DNA of 64,000 nt. It comes from Embleya sp040629175 (GTDB taxonomy: Bacteria > Actinomycetota > Actinomycetes > Streptomycetales > Streptomycetaceae). Below, piece after piece: positions 57,455-64,000 of the stretch. The first letter of the stretch is position 1; every line of letters starts with the position of its first letter. The DNA is taken from the NCBI RefSeq assembly GCF_040629175.1, contig NZ_JBEXUX010000042.1:26758-90757 (forward strand), given 5' to 3'. The notes beneath the pieces are model-generated. The model searched no databases. It was not told the origin of the DNA and was given only the letters and a program-made list of their open reading frames with translations. The translations under genes and the position numbers were made by a program.

Positions 57455-59668
57455 TCAGCCGGCGCGCTCGGCCACCCACGCACGGGCCGCCTCGGCGCCC
57501 TCGTTCAGGAGTACCGCAAAGCCCTCGTCGTCGAGGATCGGCAGCCCGAGTTGCACGGCCTTGTCGTATTTGGAGCCCGGATTGTCGCCGACCACGACGA
57601 AGTCGGTCTTCTTCGAGACCGAGCCTGTCACTTTGGCGCCGCGTTCCTCCAGGGCCTCCTTGGAGCTGTCCCGGGTGAAACCGGTGAGAGTCCCGGTGAC
57701 GACCGTCACAATTCCGTCAAGCGGGCCGGGCGGCTTCTCCTCGTCCGAGCCCTCTTCGGCGAGCCGCACACCCGCCGCGCGCCACTTCTCGATGATCTCG
57801 CGATGCCAGTCCTCGGCGAACCACTCGGCCACCGCCTTGGCGATGATCGGACCGACGCCGTCGACCGCGGCGATCTCCTCCTCGGACGCCGCCGCGAGAC
57901 GGTCGAGGTCGTGGAAGCCGCTCGTGATGGCCCGGGCGGTGGTGTCGCTGACGTGTCGGATGCACAACGCGGTGAGCACCCGCCACAGCGGTTGGGTCCT
58001 GGCCTTCGCCAGTTGTTCGATCAGCTTGACGGTGTTGGCCTTCGGCTCGGAGGGCTTCTTGACGTTGCCCTCCTTGTCGTACGTGGCCTTCGACCAGAAG
58101 TAGGGAACGAGTTCCTTCTCGTCCTCGGCCGCACCCTTGCGATTGACCTTGCGCAACATCTGCACGTCGCGCAGTTGTTCGGCCGTCAGGTCGAACAGAT
58201 CGGCCTCGGTGTCGAGTACGGACGGACCGGCGGCCGGGTGGGTCAGCGCGACCGCGGTCTCGTAGCCGAGTGCCTCGATGTCGAACGCCTTGCGGCCCGC
58301 GAGGTAGAAGATCCGCTCGCGCAACTGGGCGGGGCACGACCGCGCGTTCGGACAGCGCAGGTCGATGTCGCCCTCCTTCATCGCGCGCAGTTCGGACCCG
58401 CACTCGGGGCACGCGGCCGGCATCTCGAACGCGCGCTCGCTGCCGTCGCGCAGGTCGGCCACCGGACCCAGGATCTCCGGGATCACGTCGCCCGCCTTGC
58501 GCAGCACGATCGTGTCGCCGATCAGCACACCCTTGGCCTTGACCACCTGCTGGTTGTGCAGCGTCGCGCGAGCCACCACCGACCCCGCCACCGTCACCGG
58601 CTCCATCACCGCGTACGGCGTGACCCGCCCGGTCCGCCCGACGCCCACCTCGATGTCCAGCAGCTTGGTGTTGACCTCCTGCGGCGGGTACTTGAACGCG
58701 ATCGCCCACCGAGGCGCCTTCGAGGTCGCGCCGAGCCGGCCCTGGATCGGGATCTCGTCGACCTTGATCACGATGCCGTCGATCTCGTGCTCGACCGAGT
58801 TGCGGTGCTCGCCGTAGTACCGGACGAACTCCTTCACCTCGTCGATCGTGTCGACCACCTTGTTGTGCTGCGCGGTCGGCAGCCCCCACGCGTGCAGACG
58901 CTCGTACGCGTGCGACTGGCAGTCGATGTCGAAGCCCCGCCGGGCACCGATGCCGTGCACGATCATGTGCAGCGGGCGGGACGCGGTGACCCGCGGGTCC
59001 TTCTGCCGCAACGATCCGGCGGCGGCGTTGCGCGGGTTGGCGAACGGCTTCTCGCCGGCCTCGACCAGCCGCGCGTTCAACTCGTCGAACTTCTCGATCG
59101 GGAAGAAGACCTCACCCCGGATCTCGACCAGTTCGGGTACGTCGTGGCCGCCGTCGTCCCGCAACCGGGTCGGGATCTCGGCGATCGTACGGATGTTCGG
59201 CGTGACATCCTCGCCGGTCCGGCCGTCTCCGCGCGTCAACGCCCGAACCAACCGGCCGTTCTCGTACAGCAGGTTGATCGCCAACCCGTCGATCTTCAGC
59301 TCGCACAAATAGTGGAACGACCCGGTCCCCAACTCCTTGGTGAGCCGGTCGTCCCACTCGTCGAGCTCCTCCTCGTTCATCGCGTTGTCGAGGCTGAGCA
59401 GGCGCTCCAGGTGGTCCACCGAGGTGAAGTCGGTCGAATACGTGCCGCCCACCTTCTGGGTCGGCGAATCCGGCGTGCGCAGCGCCGGATACCGCTCCTC
59501 GATCGCCTCCAGCTCCCGCATCAGCGCGTCGAACTCGCCGTCGCTGACGACCGGCGCGTCCTTCACGTAGTAGCGGAAGCGGTGCTCCTCCAGCTCGCGG
59601 GCGAGCGTCGCGGCGCGTTCGCGCACCTCGGCCGGGATCTCGTCCACTCCGGTCGTCGCACCAGCCAC
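57455..59668 (-). CDS. ligA: NAD-dependent DNA ligase
   Basis: 737 residues. It seals nicks with NAD. Adenylation Lys125 is in CELKIDGLAINLLYENGR; OB-fold, zinc finger (CPECGSELRA, then CPNARSCPAQ), HhH (ITSGFHDLDRLAAASEEEI...GVGPIIAKAV) and C-terminal BRCT (LDGIVTVVTGTLTGFTRD) follow. GTG at 59668 has GGAGGG seven bases upstream and starts AGATTGVDEIP, as in Streptomyces LigA. Further upstream openings lie inside the preceding gene. Essential housekeeping gene. Confidence 0.96.
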   Translation of the reverse strand: MAGATTGVDEIPAEVRERAATLARELEEHRFRYYVKDAPVVSDGEFDALMRELEAIEERYPALRTPDSPTQKVGGTYSTDFTSVDHLERLLSLDNAMNEEELDEWDDRLTKELGTGSFHYLCELKIDGLAINLLYENGRLVRALTRGDGRTGEDVTPNIRTIAEIPTRLRDDGGHDVPELVEIRGEVFFPIEKFDELNARLVEAGEKPFANPRNAAAGSLRQKDPRVTASRPLHMIVHGIGARRGFDIDCQSHAYERLHAWGLPTAQHNKVVDTIDEVKEFVRYYGEHRNSVEHEIDGIVIKVDEIPIQGRLGATSKAPRWAIAFKYPPQEVNTKLLDIEVGVGRTGRVTPYAVMEPVTVAGSVVARATLHNQQVVKAKGVLIGDTIVLRKAGDVIPEILGPVADLRDGSERAFEMPAACPECGSELRAMKEGDIDLRCPNARSCPAQLRERIFYLAGRKAFDIEALGYETAVALTHPAAGPSVLDTEADLFDLTAEQLRDVQMLRKVNRKGAAEDEKELVPYFWSKATYDKEGNVKKPSEPKANTVKLIEQLAKARTQPLWRVLTALCIRHVSDTTARAITSGFHDLDRLAAASEEEIAAVDGVGPIIAKAVAEWFAEDWHREIIEKWRAAGVRLAEEGSDEEKPPGPLDGIVTVVTGTLTGFTRDSSKEALEERGAKVTGSVSKKTDFVVVGDNPGSKYDKAVQLGLPILDDEGFAVLLNEGAEAARAWVAERAG

Positions 59669-59735
59669 GTCGTCGCCCTCCAGCGCCACCAGTTCGAATG
59701 GGTCGCGGCCGCGGCACCTGGCGCGCCGCGGGTCG

Positions 59736-60800
59736 CTACATGGCGCCTTCGGGGTCGTCCCGAAGCACCCGGCCGGCAGCCACGCCGTGGGACAGGGCGG
59801 CTCGGGCATGCGCCGGAGAGGCACCGGCGAGGCCACACGTGGGGGTCACCACGACGGCTTCGGCCAGGGACTCCGGCGGGAAACCGAGCCTGTTCCACAA
59901 CGTTCCGACAGACCTGACGGTACCGGGCGGGTCGGACAGTGGGCGCGACCCCACACCGGGCTTGACCTCGGACGCGTCGCTCTCCGGGGCCAGGCTGGGG
60001 ACCACCCCGGCGAAGAGCCGGAAGCCGGCCTCGACCGCCTCGCCGATCGATTCGTCCTGGGATCGCTGCAACAGCGAGACGTCGAGCGAGACGCCCGCCG
60101 CGCCGGCCTGACGCAGCAGCGTGATCGGCGTGCCGGGGGCGCAGCAGTGCACGATCGTCGGGACGCCCGCACCCGCGATCACATCGCGCAGCGTGTCCCG
60201 GACCACCGCCTTGTCCACCGCGCGCAACCGGCCGAACCCGCTCGCGGTCGGCACGTCGCCGGCGATCACGCCGGGCAGCGCGGGCTCGTCCAGTTGCAGC
60301 ACCAGGTCGGCGCCGGGGATCCGGCGGGCCACCTCGGACACGTGCAACCGGATGCCCTCGGCGAGCGACACGGCCAGGTCCCGGCATGCGCCCGGGTCCG
60401 CCAACGCCTTGTCGCCGTAGGTCAGTTCGATGGTGGCGGCGAGCGTCCACGGGCCCGCGACCTGGATCTTGAGCGGACCGGTCCAGCCCTGGGTGAACTC
60501 CTCCAGCGCGTCCAGGTCCTGGCCCAGGTACGAGCGGGCCCGGCGGTGGTCGCGCCCGGGGCGGTCCACGAAGCGCCACCCGGAGGGCTGTACGTCGGTG
60601 TAGAGGTCGACCAGCATCCCGGCCGAGCGCCCGGTCAGGTCGGCGCCCGGCCCACGCGCGGGCAACTCGGGCAGGTGCGGCAGGTCGGTCAGCAGGCCGA
60701 GCACCATCCGGACCGTCTCGCGGATGTCCTCGCCCGGCATGGAACCGACCCCGGTGGCGCTGCCGGGTGACCAGGGAGAAGTACGTTCTGGGGTGTCCAC
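59736..60800 (-). CDS. MetE-C-like (cobalamin-independent methionine synthase family) protein
   Basis: 354 residues. One barrel only, as in MetE-C/methionine synthase II paralogues. Zinc-site residues: VHCCAPGTP (His-x-Cys) and the late Cys in VVTPTCGLAGASP; Glu in LQLDEPALPG. It lacks the N-terminal MetE half and so probably uses a methyl donor other than folate polyglutamate. It lies 67 bases upstream of ligA on the same strand. Start GTG at 60800 is uncertain. Confidence 0.88.
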   Translation of the reverse strand: MDTPERTSPWSPGSATGVGSMPGEDIRETVRMVLGLLTDLPHLPELPARGPGADLTGRSAGMLVDLYTDVQPSGWRFVDRPGRDHRRARSYLGQDLDALEEFTQGWTGPLKIQVAGPWTLAATIELTYGDKALADPGACRDLAVSLAEGIRLHVSEVARRIPGADLVLQLDEPALPGVIAGDVPTASGFGRLRAVDKAVVRDTLRDVIAGAGVPTIVHCCAPGTPITLLRQAGAAGVSLDVSLLQRSQDESIGEAVEAGFRLFAGVVPSLAPESDASEVKPGVGSRPLSDPPGTVRSVGTLWNRLGFPPESLAEAVVVTPTCGLAGASPAHARAALSHGVAAGRVLRDDPEGAM

Positions 60801-60810
60801 GCCCGGAAGC

Positions 60811-62352
60811 TTAGTTCGCGCCGGTCGGTGCCCCGGCGGGTGTCGCGACGGGGTTCTTCGTGGCGGCCCCGCCCGCTGCCTCGGCCGCCGAGCGCAGCGG
60901 GACCTCGCGGACGAACCAGGACAACGCGAACGCGAGTGCGGACAACACCGCCAGCCCGATCACCACGCCGTGCAGGCCGCCGGCGACCGCCGTGCGGAAG
61001 GCGTCCCGGGCGGCGGTGGGCAATTCGCGCAACATGGCCGGGGTCGGGCCGGTCCCGTCCCGGTCCGGGCCCAGGCTGCCCTGGAGGCGGTGGGCGTATA
61101 CCGCGCCCAGCAGCGCGACGCCGAGCGAGCCGCCGATCGTGCGGGTCAGCGTCGCGGTGCCGCTCGCCGCGCCCAGGTCGCGGGGGTCGGCGCTGTTCAT
61201 GGTGAGCACCATGGTGCTCTGCATCACCAACCCCACGCCGATCCCGATCACCAGGGTCAGCGCCGAGGCCGCGGCCGTGGGGGTGTGCACACCCAGGCCG
61301 AGCAGTACGAGTGCCCCGGCGATCATCACCGCGCCGCCCGCGATGGGATACACCCGATAGCGGCCGGTACGAGTGATCAGCCGGCCGACGGTGACCTGGA
61401 CGCCGAGCATGCCCAGCATCAGCGGCAGGAGCAGCAGGCCGCCCGCGGTGGGCGAGGCGTCCCGGACGAACTGCATGTACTGCGGCAGGTAGTTGGTGGC
61501 CGTGATCATCACCGCGCCGACCAGGAAGCTCAGCACCTGGGCGAGGGCGAAGTTGCGGTCGGCGAACAGCCGGGGCGGGATGATCGGTTCGGCCGCGCGC
61601 CGCTCGACCGGGACGAAGCCGGCGAAGGCGAGGGCGGCGAGCCCGGCCAGTCCCAGGATCTGCGGGGAGGTCCACGCGTAGGTGGTGCCCGCCCAGCCGG
61701 CGAGCAGGGTCAGCGCGACGATCGCGATGGTGAGCAGCGCGGCGCCGGCGTAGTCGATCCGGGCCTTGATCCGCACGGTGTCGAGGCGGATGCCGACGCC
61801 GACGATGGCCAGCGCGAGCAGGCCGAACGGCACGTTGACGTAGAAGGCCCAGCGCCAGTTCAGGTGATCGGTGAGGAAGCCGCCGAGCAGCGGCCCGCCG
61901 ACCAGCGCGATCGGCATGACCGCGCCGAACAGCGCCTGCACCCGACCACTGTCGCGGGGCGGCACCAGCGTGCCGATCAGCGCGAACGCGCCGACCATCA
62001 GCCCGCCCGCGCCCAGCCCCTGGACGGCGCGGAAGGCGATCAGCTCGTTCATGTCCCGGGCCAGGCCGGAGAGCACGGAGCCGACCAGGAACAGCCCGAT
62101 CGCGGCCAGGTACGCGCCCTTGCGGCCGTACAGGTCGCCGACCTTGCCCCAGATCGGGGTGGTCACGGCGGCGGCGAGCAGGTACGCGGTCACCACCCAG
62201 GACAGGTGCTCCAGGCCGCCCAGGTCACCCACGATGGTGGGCAACGCGGTGCCCACGATGGTGCCGTCGAGCATGCCCAGGAACATGCCCAGGATCGGGC
62301 CGAGGACGGCGAAGGGGATCCTGCCGGGCGGGGTGTCGGTTTCCTGTGGCAT
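60811..62352 (-). CDS. DHA2-family (EmrB/QacA) MFS efflux transporter
   Basis: 513 residues with 14 hydrophobic segments. Motif A is VGDLYGRKGAYLAAI; motif C-like GGPLLGGFLTD; MLDGTIVGTALPTIVGDLGG is the DHA2 TM1 motif. It should export a drug or dye using protons. It lies 51 bases behind the FMN reductase gene, and both lie opposite the TetR gene. Confidence 0.94.
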   Translation of the reverse strand: MPQETDTPPGRIPFAVLGPILGMFLGMLDGTIVGTALPTIVGDLGGLEHLSWVVTAYLLAAAVTTPIWGKVGDLYGRKGAYLAAIGLFLVGSVLSGLARDMNELIAFRAVQGLGAGGLMVGAFALIGTLVPPRDSGRVQALFGAVMPIALVGGPLLGGFLTDHLNWRWAFYVNVPFGLLALAIVGVGIRLDTVRIKARIDYAGAALLTIAIVALTLLAGWAGTTYAWTSPQILGLAGLAALAFAGFVPVERRAAEPIIPPRLFADRNFALAQVLSFLVGAVMITATNYLPQYMQFVRDASPTAGGLLLLPLMLGMLGVQVTVGRLITRTGRYRVYPIAGGAVMIAGALVLLGLGVHTPTAAASALTLVIGIGVGLVMQSTMVLTMNSADPRDLGAASGTATLTRTIGGSLGVALLGAVYAHRLQGSLGPDRDGTGPTPAMLRELPTAARDAFRTAVAGGLHGVVIGLAVLSALAFALSWFVREVPLRSAAEAAGGAATKNPVATPAGAPTGAN

Positions 62353-62403
62353 GGCGTTGCCCCCGTGGTGGGTTCGGTCGGGTTCGACGGTGCGGGCGCG
62401 AGG

Positions 62404-62997
62404 TCAGGCCGCGTACGGACGGACGGCCTTGGCCTCGCGCAATGCGTGCGCCCACCACACGAGCTGGTCGAGCATGGTCTTCGCGGCGGCGTTCGCGGCG
62501 GGGTCGATCGCGTCGCCCGCCGCGTCGAACCTGTCCCAGTGCCCGTGGAAGCTGACCGTGTCCCGGACGGTGACCGCGTGCAACTCGGCCAGTACGACCC
62601 GCAGTTGCTCGACCGCGCGGAGCCCGCCGGACAGCCCGCCGTAGGACACGAAGCCGACCGGCTTGGCGTGCCATTCCGGGTTGTGCCAGTCGATCGCGTT
62701 CTTCAGCGCGGCCGGGAAGCTGTGGTTGTACTCCGGTGTGACGATCACGAACGCGTCGGCGGCGGCCAGCCGGGGCGACACCTTCGCGAGCAACTCGGCG
62801 GTGTTGGGCGCGGGCGGCTGCCCGAAGGCCGGGAAGACGGTGGGCAGCGGGGTCTCGACCGGGTCGACCACGTCCACGGTGAGGTCGGAGTGCTCGGCGG
62901 CCCGGGCCCGGATCCAGGCGGCGACGGTGGGCGCGAAGCGGCCCTCCCGGGTGCTGCCGACGAGGATCACGAGGCGCAGGGGAGTGGTGGCGGGCAT
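62404..62997 (-). CDS. NADPH-dependent FMN reductase
   Basis: 197 residues, flavodoxin-like. LVILVGSTREGRFAPTVAAWI is the phosphate loop; FVIVTPEYNHSFPAALKNAIDW is the FMN-site signature. It reduces FMN or quinone/azo compounds. GAGGAG lies right before ATG. First gene of a two-gene unit with the efflux pump; it may modify the same compounds the pump exports. Confidence 0.94.
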   Translation of the reverse strand: MPATTPLRLVILVGSTREGRFAPTVAAWIRARAAEHSDLTVDVVDPVETPLPTVFPAFGQPPAPNTAELLAKVSPRLAAADAFVIVTPEYNHSFPAALKNAIDWHNPEWHAKPVGFVSYGGLSGGLRAVEQLRVVLAELHAVTVRDTVSFHGHWDRFDAAGDAIDPAANAAAKTMLDQLVWWAHALREAKAVRPYAA

Positions 62998-63013
62998 GGG
63001 TGCTCCTCGATGG

Positions 63014-63092
63014 GATGTGTACAACGTATCCGGCGGGATACAACGTACACAGACAGGTGTACGTCGTCTACTCTTGATACGTTGTACACATC
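63014..63092. promoter_or_regulatory. TetR operator with nested inverted repeats
   Basis: A perfect 17-base inverted repeat GATGTGTACAACGTATC (63014-63030) and GATACGTTGTACACATC (63076-63092) encloses a second pair, ACAACGTACAC (63040-63050) and GTGTACGTCGT (63057-63067). All four are versions of a GTACAACGT half-site. It lies between the FMN reductase start (62997) and the TetR start (63121). Confidence 0.85.
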
Positions 63093-63120
63093 GTTGCGGC
63101 GCAGCCCCCGGAGGACCGTC

Positions 63121-63900
63121 ATGGCCGGCCAGCAGAAGAAGTCGTCGTCGGCCGAGGCGCGACCGGACGCCGCCGGCGCGGGCGGCGAGCCGCGCGTCTC
63201 GCTGTGGGAACGGCTGGAGAACCCGCCGCCGGCTCCGCGCGCCGTGCTCAGCCCGGATCGCATCGCCGAGGTCGCGGTCGGCGTCGCCGACGCCGAGGGC
63301 ATCGAGGCGGTGACGATGCGGCGGCTGGCGACCGAGTTGGGTGTCGCGCCGATGGCCGCGTATCGGTACGTGTCGGGCAAGGACGACCTGTTGGAGCTGA
63401 TGGTCGATCGGGTCTACGGCGAGTTGACCGCGCCCGAAGCCGGCGCGGGGTGGCGCGCGACGCTGCGCGGGTTGGCCACGGATACCCGCGACGTCGTGCT
63501 GCGGCACCCGTGGCTGGTGCAGTTGCCGTCGGCCCGCGCGGCGATCTCACTCACCCCGAACCGGCTGGCGGCGGTCGAGTGGGGGATGGCCGCGCTCGCC
63601 GAACTCGACCTGTCGCCGGACGACGCGATGGTCGCGGTGGACGCGGTCGGCGCGTACGTCCAGGGCCGCACCGCCGCCGAGGTGGCCACCCTGCGGCTGA
63701 TGGAGGTTCGGGGTGCGGCCGATGTCCACGCGCTGCGCACGCAGTTGGCCCCGGAGATGACCTACCTGATGAAGACGGGCCGCTACCCCGCCTTCCACGA
63801 CTACCTCGGCACCGCCCGGCACAAGGACGACCCGCGCCGCCAATTCGAGACCGCCCTCGACTGCATCCTCGACGGCCTCGCCGCTCGACTGGGCATCTGA
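63121..63900 (+). CDS. TetR/AcrR-family transcriptional regulator
   Basis: 259 residues. The HTH is IAEVAVGVADAEGIEAVTMRRLATELGVAPMAAYRYVSGKDDLLELM at about 48-95 (given in parts: AVTMRRLATELGV; MAAYRYVSGKDDLL). The C-terminal ligand domain is of the TetR_C type (WRATLRGLATDTRDVVLRHPW). An N-terminal leader of about 40 residues is Ala/Pro-rich. It should repress the divergent pump/reductase unit and itself through the nested repeats just upstream. Confidence 0.94.
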   Translation: MAGQQKKSSSAEARPDAAGAGGEPRVSLWERLENPPPAPRAVLSPDRIAEVAVGVADAEGIEAVTMRRLATELGVAPMAAYRYVSGKDDLLELMVDRVYGELTAPEAGAGWRATLRGLATDTRDVVLRHPWLVQLPSARAAISLTPNRLAAVEWGMAALAELDLSPDDAMVAVDAVGAYVQGRTAAEVATLRLMEVRGAADVHALRTQLAPEMTYLMKTGRYPAFHDYLGTARHKDDPRRQFETALDCILDGLAARLGI

Positions 63901-64000
63901 CCGCCGAGCGGACACCGGCAACCTCGAACGCCGGCCGGCCGGCCGGGACGGCAACTCGTTCGGCATGTACATCTGCACCGACCTCGCGTGCTCCCTGTAT
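63901..64000. other. Right edge, no gene supported
   Basis: The last 100 bases follow the TetR stop. A GCCGGCCGGCCGGCC run (about 63931-63945) is seen; nothing else. Confidence 0.5.

Noticed and set aside
57260..59917. Plus-strand open frame of about 885 codons opposite ligA
   Set aside because: Antisense shadow of ligA, which has all catalytic motifs; no conserved sequence on this strand.
60724..63120. Long plus-strand frame running into the TetR gene
   Set aside because: It is antisense to the pump and reductase genes and Gln/Arg/Gly-rich. The TetR start at 63121 is supported by the domain layout and operator position.

Overview
The window is very GC-rich DNA with strong G/C bias at third codon positions, GTG starts, ATGA/GTGA start-stop overlaps and GGAGG-type ribosome sites. 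Gene content (complete GlgE maltose-1-phosphate pathway, XRE/DUF397 pairs, MMPL transporter beside a NarL-type two-component system, WXG100 proteins, composite GGDEF/EAL protein next to ligA) indicates a chromosomal segment of a Streptomyces-like actinomycete (Streptomycetaceae). As I recall it, the order glgE operon/glgP, glyA-gcvH-gcvT, oligopeptide ABC operon, cysteine desulfurase, mnmA, ligA, GGDEF/EAL gene parallels a conserved core segment of the S. coelicolor chromosome; this was not checked by alignment.

Layout. 1-3419: minus-strand type VII-secretion type pair, a small WXG100-like protein and a giant low-complexity protein that runs off the left edge. 3599-14374: glgE-treS-mak-glgB operon (minus) divergent from glgP (plus), with a cluster of GCAAG-type sites between them. 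14650-20526: L,D-transpeptidase lipoprotein, MMPL transporter, histidine kinase and response regulator. 20773-23576: small hypotheticals, a Doc-type toxin-antitoxin pair and a membrane protein. 23644-26873: protein phosphatase and the debranching enzyme GlgX. 27052-30637: secreted small protein, short Rossmann protein, second L,D-transpeptidase, enoyl-CoA hydratase. 30742-34085: glyA-gcvH-gcvT under a tandem glycine riboswitch. 34305-36589: P-loop ATPase and two SseB-like proteins. 36898-43262: five-gene oligopeptide/dipeptide ABC transporter operon. 43299-46748: TRIC-type channel, cysteine desulfurase, mnmA. 46849-48876: second type VII-secretion type cassette (EspC-like protein, WxG protein with a DUF6973-like C-terminus, membrane protein). 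49180-51558: DUF2330 membrane protein and an amidohydrolase. 52066-55157: XRE/DUF5753 regulator, three tandem DUF397 genes, a helical hypothetical. 55214-60800: rmdB-like GGDEF/EAL protein, ligA, MetE-C-like protein. 60811-63900: DHA2 efflux pump plus FMN reductase, divergent from a TetR regulator across a nested inverted-repeat operator.

How the genes fit together. TreS makes maltose from trehalose, Mak phosphorylates it, GlgE polymerises maltose-1-phosphate into alpha-glucan, GlgB branches it; GlgP and GlgX (about 12 kb away) degrade it. GcvT/GcvH and GlyA link glycine cleavage to serine-glycine interconversion and one-carbon units, with glycine sensed by the riboswitch. The cysteine desulfurase can supply persulfide sulfur to MnmA for tRNA thiolation.

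The least explained material is the two type VII-secretion type loci (no secretion-machine genes are present), the very small antitoxin with an internal tandem duplication, and a recurrent class of long, U-tract-free GC hairpins at gene ends.
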